This document shows positions 1 through 7,840 of a stretch of DNA of 64,000 nt, in pieces. The notes beneath the pieces are model-generated. The model was not told the DNA's origin and made no database searches. It was given only the letters and a program-made list of their open reading frames with translations. Made by a program: the position numbers and the translations under genes. The stretch comes from Pseudomonas farsensis (GTDB lineage Bacteria > Pseudomonadota > Gammaproteobacteria > Pseudomonadales > Pseudomonadaceae): contig NZ_JABWRF020000002.1 in NCBI RefSeq assembly GCF_014268805.2, forward strand, positions 310,001-374,000, read 5' to 3'. Positions within the stretch are counted from its first letter, which is position 1; the number at the start of each line of letters is the position of its first letter.

Positions 1-1088
1 TCGAAGGCGTTAGGCTTGAACACGCCATCGAGGAAGGTCGCAAGGTTGCTGCGCAAGGCCGCAAACTGCTGCACGAAGCCATACACCAGATCGCGCCGCG
101 CCGGGTCGCGTTCTTGCTGCAGGCGCTCGACCAGGCGCTGGTTCAGGCGCTGCTCAAGCAGGCCGAATTCGCTGCCAAACTGCGCCAGCGGGCTCTCGCC
201 GTGCTCGCCGTCGTCCAGGGCGAAGGTCATGCCCCACACCTGGGCGCGCTCTTCCTTGCTCAGGTTGTCGAAGAACTCCATGAAGCCCGGCACCAGGTCG
301 AGCTTGGTCAGCATCAGGTAGATCGGGAAGCGCACGCCCAGCTGGCTGTACAGCTCCTGGATACGTGTGCGAATGGCCGCCGCGTGGGCGGCGCGCTCGG
401 CGTCGCTGCCCAGCAGCAGGTCGGACAGGCTGATGGCAATGAACGCACCGTCGATGGGGCGGCGCGAGCGCTGGCTCTTTAGCAGGTCAAGGAAGCCCAG
501 CCAGGCGGCTTTGTCCACTTGCGCGTGGCTGTCCTGGGTGGTGTAGCGGCCTGCGGTGTCCAGCAGCACCGCTTCGTCGGTGAACCACCAGTCGCAGTTG
601 CGGGTGCCGCCGACGCCACGGATGGCGCCCTCGCCCAGTTGCGCCGCCAACGGGAAGTGCAGGCCGGAGTTGACGAGCGCGGTGGTCTTGCCAGAGCCTG
701 GCGGGCCGATGATCACGTACCACGGCAGCTCGTACAGGTTGCGCCGTTCATCGCCACCCAGGCGCGCCTTTTTCAGCAGCACCAGGGCTTCGTCCATGCG
801 CTGGCGCAGGGTCGCCAGTTCTTCGGCGGTGGCAACGCTGGCAGGGTCTGGCGGGGTTTCTGCGGCCAGGCTCTGCATCACCTTGGCCGCCTGCTGGCGG
901 GCCTGGACGATGCGCCATACGCGGTAGGCAATCCACACCGAGAACAGCAATACGATCAACACCACGCGCGGGGTGGCCGGTACCAATGCATCGAGCAAGG
1001 GGCCGACGAACCAGATGATCAGGCTCAGCGCGAGCAGGCCCAGCACCGGGATGACCCAGCGAATGACAAAACTGAAAAACGCCTTCAC
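1..1088 (-). CDS. tssM: Type VI secretion inner-membrane protein TssM (IcmF), N-terminal part
   Basis: Partial gene: it starts with GTG at 1088 and runs off the left edge, so about 362 N-terminal residues are visible. TssM is the large inner-membrane component of the T6SS envelope complex and works with TssL and TssJ. Two hydrophobic segments lie near residues 12-30 and 40-56, followed by a cytoplasmic nucleotide-binding domain with Walker A GPPGSGKT (about 128-135) and a DTAGRY motif (about 177-182), as in the IcmF family. The GTG start overlaps the tssL stop (GTGA), so translation is probably coupled. It is the last visible gene of the minus-strand unit tagH-tssJ-tssK-tssL-tssM. The periplasmic C-terminal part is outside the window. 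Confidence 0.93.
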   Translation of the reverse strand, partial: MKAFFSFVIRWVIPVLGLLALSLIIWFVGPLLDALVPATPRVVLIVLLFSVWIAYRVWRIVQARQQAAKVMQSLAAETPPDPASVATAEELATLRQRMDEALVLLKKARLGGDERRNLYELPWYVIIGPPGSGKTTALVNSGLHFPLAAQLGEGAIRGVGGTRNCDWWFTDEAVLLDTAGRYTTQDSHAQVDKAAWLGFLDLLKSQRSRRPIDGAFIAISLSDLLLGSDAERAAHAAAIRTRIQELYSQLGVRFPIYLMLTKLDLVPGFMEFFDNLSKEERAQVWGMTFALDDGEHGESPLAQFGSEFGLLEQRLNQRLVERLQQERDPARRDLVYGFVQQFAALRSNLATFLDGVFKPNAF

Positions 1089-2383
1089 TCGACGCCCTCC
1101 GCCAGAACAGTGATTTCAACCCGGCGATTCTTCGCCCGGCCCTGGGCGCTGTCGTTGGACGCCAGCGGCTCGGTGTCGCTCAGCCCTTGCGCGGTAAACC
1201 GCTGCGGCTGGCCGGTGCGCGCGGCAAGCAGGTTGCGGACCTCTTCGGCGCGGGCTTGCGACAACGCCCAGTTGGATGGGAAGCGCAGCGTGGCGATGCG
1301 CTGGTTGTCACTGTGGCCGGTGACTTTGACGTTGCCTTTGACCTTGGCCACCGCCTCGGCGATGCGCAGCATCAGCGGCTCGAAGTCGCCCTTGATGCTG
1401 GCGCTGCCGCTGGCGAACAGCTCGTCGCCACGGATAGTCACCACCGAACGGTCGACGGCATCCTCCACCGCCACGCGCCCGGCCTTGATCTCTTCGGCCA
1501 GGAAGCCCGCCAGGCGCGGACGCTCCACGGCCTTGGGCTGCACCACCGGGCGGTCCATGGCCTGCACCGGGATTTCGCCCAGCGCATGGATGCCGCGAAA
1601 CACCGGTTCCGCGTCGGAGGCCAGCTTCATGCGCAGGCCGAACAGAATCAGCAACAGCAGCGCCAAGGCCACAGCCAGCCCCACCCACGGCGGGACGAAC
1701 TGCGACAGCCGATCGCGGGCCACCGTGACGCCGCGCCAGTGCGGCGACAGCTCACGCTCGCTCTCGCCACGGGCGTTGCGAATAGCCGCAGCGGTGCGCT
1801 CGCGCAGGGCTTCAAGCTGGGCGCGGCCGCCGTTCATGACGCGGTAGCGGCCTTCGAAACCGAGGCTGGTGCACAGGTACAGCAGCTCCAGCAGGTTCAG
1901 GCGCTCGCGCGGGCTTTGCAGGCAGTGTTCCATCAACTGGAAGACCTTTTCGCCGCCCCAGGCTTCGTTGTGCACGGTAATCAGCAGGCTTTGCTTGCCC
2001 CAGTCACTGGCGCTGCCCCACGGGGTGCTGAGCACCGCTTCGTCGAGGGCGGTGCACAGCGCGTAGCGCGCCAGCAGCACTTCGTTGCGCGGCACGCCGC
2101 CCGCTTCGGCACGTTCTTCGAACTGGCGCAGATAGGCCAGCAGTTGCGCACGCAAGCTGGACGGCGCCGGGTGGGCGATGGTGTTGCGCAGGCGCGTAAG
2201 CAGTGCCAGCAGCGGGCCGGCGGCTTGCTCCAGCGGGTTCAGGCCGACGGCCTGGCCTGGAGCCAGCGGCTCGGCAGGTACGTTCAGCGGCGCGGCGGCC
2301 GGTGCCGGCTGCGCCTGGGCGCCAGGCTGCGGGCCACGGCCACCGGGGCGCGGCATGAACTGGGTGCGGTCATCCGATTGCAT
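1085..2383 (-). CDS. tssL: Type VI secretion protein TssL with fused OmpA/peptidoglycan-binding domain
   Basis: 432 residues. A Pro/Ala-rich N-terminus (1-45) precedes a DotU/TssL cytoplasmic domain (about 50-225), one transmembrane helix (about 232-251) and a periplasmic OmpA-like domain (about 310-430). The last has the signatures TGHSDN (355-360) and RAKNRRVEI (416-424) expected for peptidoglycan binding. This is an evolved TssL, which anchors the TssJLM envelope complex to the cell wall itself. Many other T6SSs use a separate anchoring protein for this. The gene lies between tssK and tssM, the usual order, and its stop overlaps the tssM start by four bases. Confidence 0.95.
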   Translation of the reverse strand: MQSDDRTQFMPRPGGRGPQPGAQAQPAPAAAPLNVPAEPLAPGQAVGLNPLEQAAGPLLALLTRLRNTIAHPAPSSLRAQLLAYLRQFEERAEAGGVPRNEVLLARYALCTALDEAVLSTPWGSASDWGKQSLLITVHNEAWGGEKVFQLMEHCLQSPRERLNLLELLYLCTSLGFEGRYRVMNGGRAQLEALRERTAAAIRNARGESERELSPHWRGVTVARDRLSQFVPPWVGLAVALALLLLILFGLRMKLASDAEPVFRGIHALGEIPVQAMDRPVVQPKAVERPRLAGFLAEEIKAGRVAVEDAVDRSVVTIRGDELFASGSASIKGDFEPLMLRIAEAVAKVKGNVKVTGHSDNQRIATLRFPSNWALSQARAEEVRNLLAARTGQPQRFTAQGLSDTEPLASNDSAQGRAKNRRVEITVLAEGVE

Positions 2384-2431
2384 CGCGGCTTAGTCTCCGG
2401 TCCGTGGATTGGGGGTATGAACGTCGGCAGG

Positions 2432-2455
2432 ATCGCGGGGCACGCCCGCTCCCAC
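2432..2455 (-). repeat. Single REP half-site (family A) between tssK and tssL
   Basis: In the 140-base gap between tssL and tssK the plus strand reads ATCGCGGGGCA..CCCGCTCCCAC. This is the complement of the GTGGGAGCGGGCTTGCCCCGCGAT repeat seen as inverted pairs elsewhere in the window, with one change (cacg for caag). It stands alone, without an inverted partner. Confidence 0.7.
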
Positions 2456-2523
2456 GCCCCGGTTTTCTGCGCGGCGGTGCAGCGCGAAGGGCTGGGCGAC
2501 CTGCCGCGTGATCGGGTTGAGCA

Positions 2524-3858
2524 TCATCCGCGGATCGCCCAGAAAGCCAGGTTCAAGCCAGGGAACTCGCCCGCCACATAGAACGCAAAGCCGCCCGAGT
2601 GCTGCAGTTGCTTCCAGTGCTCGCTGCCACGGTCCAGCTCGAAATAGGTCGAGCCTGCATGGAACGGGATCTGCCGTGGCGCCACCGGCAGCGGCAGCAG
2701 GCCAATGCCCGGCAGTTGCAGGTTGACCAGGTCGCGAATGTGTTCCACCGAGCCAATCTTGCTCTGCTGGCCAAAACGGCTGCGCAGGGTTTCGCTGGGC
2801 ACATCGGCGCGCACCACCAGAATGAAGCTGGCGCTGTCGAGCAGGCTGCGGTCGGCGAGCATGCCGACGTGAATGCCGTAGGCCTTCTCGACCAGCGGGA
2901 TGGCCACCGCCTTGCTGTCGATCAGCATCGACAGCGCCTCGCGCAGCGCCGCCATCACCGGGGTGAAGGTGGCTGCCAGGTCATCGTGCTGGTACACCGG
3001 GTACGTGTCTGGGCGGCGGCCATCGCGGGTGAAGGTGGCGAACTCGCCAGCCAGGGCCACCAGTTCGCTGTACAGGCGCTCGGGGTGCAGCGGGGTCAAC
3101 TGGTTGAGGTGCTCGACCAGTGGCTGGGCACGGTTGACCAGCTGCAGCAGCATGAAGTCGGCGATTTCCGACGCACCGCCATTGGCCGAAGCCACCACGC
3201 GCCCGGCCAGGGCCTCGCCGCGCTGGTGCAGCAGGCCTAGCAGCTCGCCACGGAAACCCGACAGCTGCGTGTTGGCGGTGATATCCAGCAGTGGCGGGAT
3301 GTAGCGTTCGTCCAGCACCAGCGCGCGGTCGGCGCGCTTCTCGCGGATGCGCACCACACCCAAGGCGGCGTAGTCGCTCAAGCCATCTTCGGCGCGCAGC
3401 AGGCGCAGGGCGCGGCTGCCCAGGGCCAGGGGCACGCGGTTTTCAAACGGGGCGTTGTCGTCGCGCACCTCACTGATGCGGCTGACATAGCGCGCGCCAT
3501 CGGCCGCCTCGCCCTCATCGACGGTATCGCGGGCGCCGGCACGCTTGAGCGGCAGGCCCAGGTAGATCACGCCGTCGCGCAGGTCGTCTGGTACGTCCAG
3601 CGGCGCAGGCGGCAGGTCGTCGCGGGGGATATCGAACGGGGTGCCATCGGGCAGCAGGCCGCGGGCACTGAGGATGGCCAGCTTGCCTTGGGCCAGCAGG
3701 CCCTGGTCGATCAGCAGCTCCGAGAAGCCCCAGGCGGCGGCACTGAGCGGGCGGCTGCGGGCGTCGACGAAGTTTTCCAGATAGCGGTCGTGTTGCTGGA
3801 AGTGCTGGGTCGTGATGAACATGCCTTCCGACCAGACCACGCGATTGTTCCAGGACAT
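2524..3858 (-). CDS. tssK: Type VI secretion baseplate protein TssK
   Basis: 444 residues, the usual size of TssK. The N-terminus (MSWNNRVVWSEGMFITTQHF) is the very conserved start of the family, in which the WxEGM(F/L)xxxQHFQ motif follows within the first 25 residues. TssK forms trimers in the cytoplasm that join the baseplate (TssE, F, G, VgrG) to the TssL/TssM membrane complex. Genes on both sides are T6SS genes in the same orientation. The ATG at 3858 follows a short 15-base spacer from the tssJ stop. Confidence 0.96.
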   Translation of the reverse strand: MSWNNRVVWSEGMFITTQHFQQHDRYLENFVDARSRPLSAAAWGFSELLIDQGLLAQGKLAILSARGLLPDGTPFDIPRDDLPPAPLDVPDDLRDGVIYLGLPLKRAGARDTVDEGEAADGARYVSRISEVRDDNAPFENRVPLALGSRALRLLRAEDGLSDYAALGVVRIREKRADRALVLDERYIPPLLDITANTQLSGFRGELLGLLHQRGEALAGRVVASANGGASEIADFMLLQLVNRAQPLVEHLNQLTPLHPERLYSELVALAGEFATFTRDGRRPDTYPVYQHDDLAATFTPVMAALREALSMLIDSKAVAIPLVEKAYGIHVGMLADRSLLDSASFILVVRADVPSETLRSRFGQQSKIGSVEHIRDLVNLQLPGIGLLPLPVAPRQIPFHAGSTYFELDRGSEHWKQLQHSGGFAFYVAGEFPGLNLAFWAIRG

Positions 3859-3873
3859 GGGTACTCCGATTGC

Positions 3874-4365
3874 CTAGCGGGCAGGCTCAGGTTGTGGGGT
3901 GGCCACGGCGCTGCGCACGGCACGCACATCGAGGCTGATCTGATAGTCACGCGGCGGTACTGGCAGCACGCTGCGCCATTGCGCCTGGTCGACTTCGCGG
4001 TAACCCACCACCAGGCCGATATGGCGAGTGGCGGGGTCCAGCGGGCGCTCCAGGCGTAGCTGCTCGCCGGGGTGCAGCAGCACCTCGTCCTGGTCGATCA
4101 GGTCGGCAGCCAAGGTGGCCTGGGCGCGGTCGGCCAGGGAGAAATAGTCGGCACGGGCAAAGGCGGCGGTGTTCTTCAGCTCGAAGATGCGCACACGCAC
4201 CGGCGCAGGGGTGCCCGTTGCGCCGGGGTTGAGCCCTTCGGCGGCACTGAAATACAGGGTAACGGCGGGTGCTGCGGCAACCGCCGCGGGCTCAACCGGC
4301 GCATCCTTGCTGCAGGCACTGAGCAGCGCCATGGCCAGGGCTGCGATCAGTCGTGTTGCGTTCAT
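3874..4365 (-). CDS. tssJ: Type VI secretion outer-membrane lipoprotein TssJ
   Basis: 163 residues from the ATG at 4365. This start is preferred because AGGA sits five bases upstream; an in-frame ATG lies four codons earlier at 4377, and the open frame extends further but without a signal peptide. The first 18 residues form a lipoprotein signal with the lipobox LLSAC (Cys18), so the mature protein is probably lipidated and anchored in the outer membrane. In the family, TssJ contacts the periplasmic part of TssM. The body shows the beta-rich VRIFELKNTAAFARADYFSL segment typical of TssJ. Confidence 0.93.
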   Translation of the reverse strand: MNATRLIAALAMALLSACSKDAPVEPAAVAAAPAVTLYFSAAEGLNPGATGTPAPVRVRIFELKNTAAFARADYFSLADRAQATLAADLIDQDEVLLHPGEQLRLERPLDPATRHIGLVVGYREVDQAQWRSVLPVPPRDYQISLDVRAVRSAVATPQPEPAR

Positions 4366-4402
4366 CCTCGTCCTCATGACGTGTGGTGTCTTCCTGTGCG
4401 CC

Positions 4403-5809
4403 TCAGGGGCGTTGCATACGGTTGTTCTGGGCCTGGTAGGCGCGGCTGAATTCACGGCCGAACAGGTCCTGGAAGTCGTCTTCGGCTTCCTGGGATATCT
4501 GGCTGTAAAGGGCGGTGAACTGCTGCCAGCAGTGGGCCTGGCGCGAGCCGCCGAACAGCTTGGCAAGGCCGGCTGCCGGTGCCAGGCGCTCCTCGAGGCG
4601 GGCAGGTTCGAAGCGGTTCAACAGGTGCTTGATGGCCGCTTCAACGCCGGCCATTACCGCCAGCTGGTGAGCGCGCAGGTCATCGAAGCTGTCGCTTACC
4701 GCCTGGTCAGGCGGCATGAACGCCTGGTTGCCGTGGCGCAGCAACAGCAACAGCGCTTCGTCGGCATTGGGAGCGAACTTGAGCGGGTTGTTCTGCACCG
4801 GGGCGATGGTGGTCTGCTGCATACGGAACTCGCCTTTTAGGCTGCTGCGCGCACGCAGTACATCTATAAGGCCTTCGACCATCAGCCGGTAGCTGCGCCC
4901 GATGGACTCCATCTGCGCGGCAGCGTCAACCGCGTCGATGCGCAGGTGCTCGATACCGGCGCCGCGCAGGAAGGCCTGCAACAGGGCATCGCTGTTGGCT
5001 GCCGGGGCCGGCGCCGGGGCGGCTACGGGCTGCACGGGAGCAGGAGCAGGCGCGGGCATGGGCTCTACGCTGCGCAGCGGCTCGGGCGCAGGCGCAGGCT
5101 CTGGAATGAATGGCGCAGGAGCGGGTGCCGCGAATACCGGGGCCGGGGCCGGCGCTGGGGCATCGTCGAACGGGTTCCAGTCCGCCGGGATCACCCCTGG
5201 GGCAGTGGGTGCCGGTGCGGGCGCAGGCGGCGGCGCAACCGGCGCCGGCGGGCGGAAGTCGTGCTGCTGGGCCGGCACGTGGTCAGGCTGGCTGACCGGG
5301 GCCACGCTCGCAGGGCCAAGAAAATCGAACAGGTCCGGCAAGGTGTCGTGGCTCGACGCCCCTTGCAAAAACGCAGCCGGCGCGCCCGAAATCGGCGCCT
5401 CGGTCATGGCCGGTGACGACACCTGGTTAGCCATCAGCGCTTCAAAGCTGTTGGCGCCCGGCTGCCCGTCCACGGCAATCGCCAGGCTCGCGTCGATGCG
5501 CGCCTGAATTTCATATTCACCAATACGGATAACTTCGCCGTTCATCAGTGGCTCACTGTTGCCACGGCGCAGACGAATACCGGCATTGACCAATTCCACA
5601 CCGTTAGTACTGGTATCGGTCAGGTAGTAACGGCCGTCCTTGAACTGGATCACGCAATGCTGGGATGAAACCAGGCGTTCAGGGTCGGGAAGTACCCAAT
5701 CATTGTCCGCAGAGCGGCCAACAGTGATGGCACCGTTCTCCAGCAACTTTTCCGGGCATTGCCCGGGCGTGATCTTGTGGTAGCTGGTGATTGTTAGGCA
5801 AAGCGCCAT
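4403..5809 (-). CDS. tagH: Type VI secretion FHA-domain protein (TagH/Fha family)
   Basis: 468 residues from the ATG at 5809, chosen because GGAGG lies four bases upstream; ATGs at 5812 and 5824 are also in frame. An N-terminal FHA domain (about residues 20-100) contains GRSADNDWVLPD, SSQHC and DTSTNGVEL, the phosphothreonine-binding loops. A long Pro/Ala-rich, low-complexity linker (about 170-280) follows, then the conserved C-terminal domain of T6SS FHA proteins (about 285-468). FHA proteins often receive signals from the Ser/Thr kinase PpkA, but no kinase or phosphatase gene is visible here. It is the first gene of the leftward unit. tssJ follows after 37 bases. Confidence 0.92.
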   Translation of the reverse strand: MALCLTITSYHKITPGQCPEKLLENGAITVGRSADNDWVLPDPERLVSSQHCVIQFKDGRYYLTDTSTNGVELVNAGIRLRRGNSEPLMNGEVIRIGEYEIQARIDASLAIAVDGQPGANSFEALMANQVSSPAMTEAPISGAPAAFLQGASSHDTLPDLFDFLGPASVAPVSQPDHVPAQQHDFRPPAPVAPPPAPAPAPTAPGVIPADWNPFDDAPAPAPAPVFAAPAPAPFIPEPAPAPEPLRSVEPMPAPAPAPVQPVAAPAPAPAANSDALLQAFLRGAGIEHLRIDAVDAAAQMESIGRSYRLMVEGLIDVLRARSSLKGEFRMQQTTIAPVQNNPLKFAPNADEALLLLLRHGNQAFMPPDQAVSDSFDDLRAHQLAVMAGVEAAIKHLLNRFEPARLEERLAPAAGLAKLFGGSRQAHCWQQFTALYSQISQEAEDDFQDLFGREFSRAYQAQNNRMQRP

Positions 5810-5983
5810 CATGCCTCCATGCATATGTGTGAAACGCTGCGCCCACCCGTATGGATGGGTTGACAGAGCGTGCCTACAAACCTCGAACCGGCCTGGGAAC
5901 GTTAGGCCGCGGGCCTTGTCTCAGGATTTGCCGGGCCAGATGGAACCCGAAAGATGAGGCACTTTGATGGCACCCGACACATG

Positions 5984-5999
5984 GACAATGGCCGTGCCA
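5984..5999 (-). promoter_or_regulatory. Sigma54-like promoter facing tagH
   Basis: On the minus strand the sequence TGGCACGGCCATTGTC fits the sigma54 consensus TGGCACG-N4-TTGCW, with GG and GC-like elements at the right spacing. The -12 element is TTGTC rather than TTGCW. It points towards tagH and lies about 175 bases before its start. The strong -24 half supports the call and the imperfect -12 lowers it. Confidence 0.38.
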
Positions 6000-6037
6000 A
6001 CTGGTTCACAGCCGCCATTCGCGGCGCATAGCTTACC

Positions 6038-6066
6038 TTGACACTTGTTTACAAATAAACCATAAA
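6038..6066 (+). promoter_or_regulatory. Sigma70-type promoter for the tssA-vgrG unit
   Basis: TTGACA (6038-6043, a perfect -35) is followed by a 17-base spacer and CATAAA (6061-6066, four of six to the -10 consensus), pointing towards tssA. Transcription would start near 6073, leaving a leader of about 130 bases that contains a palindrome and a CRP-like site. Confidence 0.55.
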
Positions 6067-6090
6067 TGCGCAACTTCGGAGTACCAAAAT

Positions 6091-6107
6091 GATATCACCG
6101 TGATATC
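6091..6107. promoter_or_regulatory. Perfect 17-bp palindrome, candidate operator
   Basis: GATATCAC-C-GTGATATC is a perfect inverted repeat with a one-base centre. The same bases also form a direct repeat of TGATATCACC (6090-6099 and 6101-6110). It lies 25-41 bases downstream of the proposed -10, where a repressor could block transcription into tssA. The binding protein is unknown. Confidence 0.5.
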
Positions 6108-6128
6108 ACCCAGGTGCTCTTTGAAAAG

Positions 6129-6148
6129 TTTGTGCACTTGCTCACAAA
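6129..6148. promoter_or_regulatory. CRP/Vfr-like binding site upstream of tssA
   Basis: TTTGTG and CACAAA arms surround TGTGC-N6-TCACA (6131-6146). This matches nine of ten bases of the CRP consensus TGTGA-N6-TCACA. It lies about 60 bases before the tssA start codon and downstream of the TTGACA promoter, so it would act either as a roadblock or on a second, nearer promoter that I cannot see clearly. Confidence 0.4.
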
Positions 6149-6205
6149 AGTTGCCTCGCATGAACGCCAGCCCGCGCCACGGGCCGATATGGAGATCGAA
6201 TTCAG

Positions 6206-7243
6206 GTGAACTCGCCGCAGTTGCTCGCCGCTGTTTCCGCAGACTTCCCCTGTGGCGACGACCTCGAATATGACGCCGACTTTCTGCAACTGGAGCGTGA
6301 CGCCCAGGGCCGCCCCGAGCGTGTAATGGGCGATGCCGTGCAGCCGGCCGAGCCGCCCCAGTGGCGCGCCATCGAGCAAGCCTGTACCGACCTGTTGCAG
6401 CGCAGCAAAGACCTGCGCATCACCCACTTTCTGGTGCAGTCCAACCTGGCCCTGCATGGCCTGCCGGGCCTGGCCGCCAGCCTTGAGCTGATCCGCGACC
6501 TGCTCGCCGAATACTGGCTGTACCTGCACCCGCAGCTGGACGCCGCCGACGACAATGACCCCACTGTGCGCGTCAATGCCCTGGCCGGCCTCACCTGCGA
6601 CACCAACATCGGCCTGCTGCGCGACGCGGTGCTGGTGCGCTCGCGCACCTTCGGCCCGGTTACCCTGCGCGCCGCCCTGCATGCCGGTGGCGTACAGCAC
6701 TTTGCCAGCGAACACCTGAGCCCCGAAGAACTCGCCGCCGCCCTGCGCGACGCCGACCCCGAGCAGTTGCTGGAGTGCCAGCAGGCGCTGCAAATGGCGC
6801 GTGATGCGCTCGACAGCATCGAAAGCCGGGTCAACGACCAGGTTGGCTCTGCCAGCGGCGTCGACCTGTCGGCCCTGCGCCAGCCGCTGCGCCAGGTGCA
6901 GCAGGTGCTCAACGAATACGGCCCCGAGGGCGCAGCGCCAGTTACCGCCGCCGCGGACGACGCCTGGGCCAGCAACGACGATTACTCGCCATCGCAGGCC
7001 CAGGCCGCAGCGCCTCGCCCTGCCGCCCGCCCGGGCGAGGTCAACAGCCGCGAAGACGTCCAGCAATGCCTTGAACGCCTGTTGCAGTACTACGCCCGCC
7101 ACGAGCCTTCGAGCCCGTTGCCGGTGTTGCTGCGCCGGGCCAAGAACCTGGTCAATGCCGATTTTGCGACCATCGTGCGCGACCTGATCCCCGATGGCAT
7201 GTCGCAATTCGAGAACCTGCGCGGGCCTGAAGGCGACTACTGA
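6206..7243 (+). CDS. tssA: Type VI secretion protein TssA
   Basis: 345 residues with a GTG start at 6206; GGAG lies 11 bases upstream and no better start is in frame. The N-terminal ImpA/TssA domain (about 5-130) has the family pattern CGDDLEYDADFLQLE and WLYLHPQLDAADDNDPTVRVNAL. A variable linker rich in Ala and Pro (about 255-285) precedes the short C-terminal domain EDVQQCLERLLQYYARHEPSSPLP, a conserved ending in this TssA subclass. TssA primes and caps sheath and tube assembly at the baseplate. It is first in the plus-strand unit; tssB begins 70 bases later. Confidence 0.93.
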   Translation: MNSPQLLAAVSADFPCGDDLEYDADFLQLERDAQGRPERVMGDAVQPAEPPQWRAIEQACTDLLQRSKDLRITHFLVQSNLALHGLPGLAASLELIRDLLAEYWLYLHPQLDAADDNDPTVRVNALAGLTCDTNIGLLRDAVLVRSRTFGPVTLRAALHAGGVQHFASEHLSPEELAAALRDADPEQLLECQQALQMARDALDSIESRVNDQVGSASGVDLSALRQPLRQVQQVLNEYGPEGAAPVTAAADDAWASNDDYSPSQAQAAAPRPAARPGEVNSREDVQQCLERLLQYYARHEPSSPLPVLLRRAKNLVNADFATIVRDLIPDGMSQFENLRGPEGDY

Positions 7244-7313
7244 CGCCTCGCCCGCTTAAACAACGACGCCCGCAACGAACAGAGCCGCCGCATCGGCGAG
7301 CAGGAGGAACAAC

Positions 7314-7829
7314 GTGGCGAAAGACAGCTCCCAGAAATTCATCGCGCGCAACCGTGCGCCGCGGGTCCAGATCGAATACGACGTAGAACTCTACGGCGCC
7401 GAGAAAAAGGTCCAGCTGCCCTTCGTCATGGGCGTGCTTTCCGACCTCGCCGGCAAGCCTGCCGAGCCGCTGCCAGCCGTTGCCGACCGCAAGTTCCTTG
7501 AGGTGGATGTCGACAACTTCGACTCGCGCCTCAAGGCCATGAAGCCGCGTGTGGCCTTCAACGTGCCCAACGAGCTGACCGGTGAAGGCAACCTGAGCCT
7601 GGACATCACCTTCGAGAGCATGGACGACTTCAGCCCAGCGGCCGTGGCGCGCAAGGTCGATGCCCTGAACCAACTGCTCGAAGCCCGCACCCAGCTGGCC
7701 AACCTGCTGACCTACATGGACGGCAAGACTGGCGCCGAGGACATCATCCTCAAGGCAATCAAGGACCCGGCCCTGCTGCAGGCCCTGGCCAGCGCACCGA
7801 AACCCGCCGATTCCGAGCCGAGCGCCTGA
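7314..7829 (+). CDS. tssB: Type VI secretion contractile sheath small subunit TssB (VipA)
   Basis: 171 residues with a GTG start at 7314, supported by AGGAGG six bases upstream. The sequence begins MAKDSSQKFIARNRAPRVQI and has the conserved EYDVELYGAEKKVQLPFVMGVLSDLAG block of TssB. Together with TssC it builds the contractile sheath around the Hcp tube in the cytoplasm. tssC follows after 11 bases with its own ribosome site, as usual for this pair. Confidence 0.97.
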   Translation: MAKDSSQKFIARNRAPRVQIEYDVELYGAEKKVQLPFVMGVLSDLAGKPAEPLPAVADRKFLEVDVDNFDSRLKAMKPRVAFNVPNELTGEGNLSLDITFESMDDFSPAAVARKVDALNQLLEARTQLANLLTYMDGKTGAEDIILKAIKDPALLQALASAPKPADSEPSA

Positions 7830-7840
7830 GGAGCCAGCCC

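Noticed and set aside
519..1847. 442-codon plus-strand frame and others in 16-2581
   Set aside because: They are antisense to tssM and tssL, which carry recognisable motifs.
4366..4566. N-terminal extension of tssJ
   Set aside because: It overlaps tagH and would hide the lipoprotein signal, which begins at 4365.
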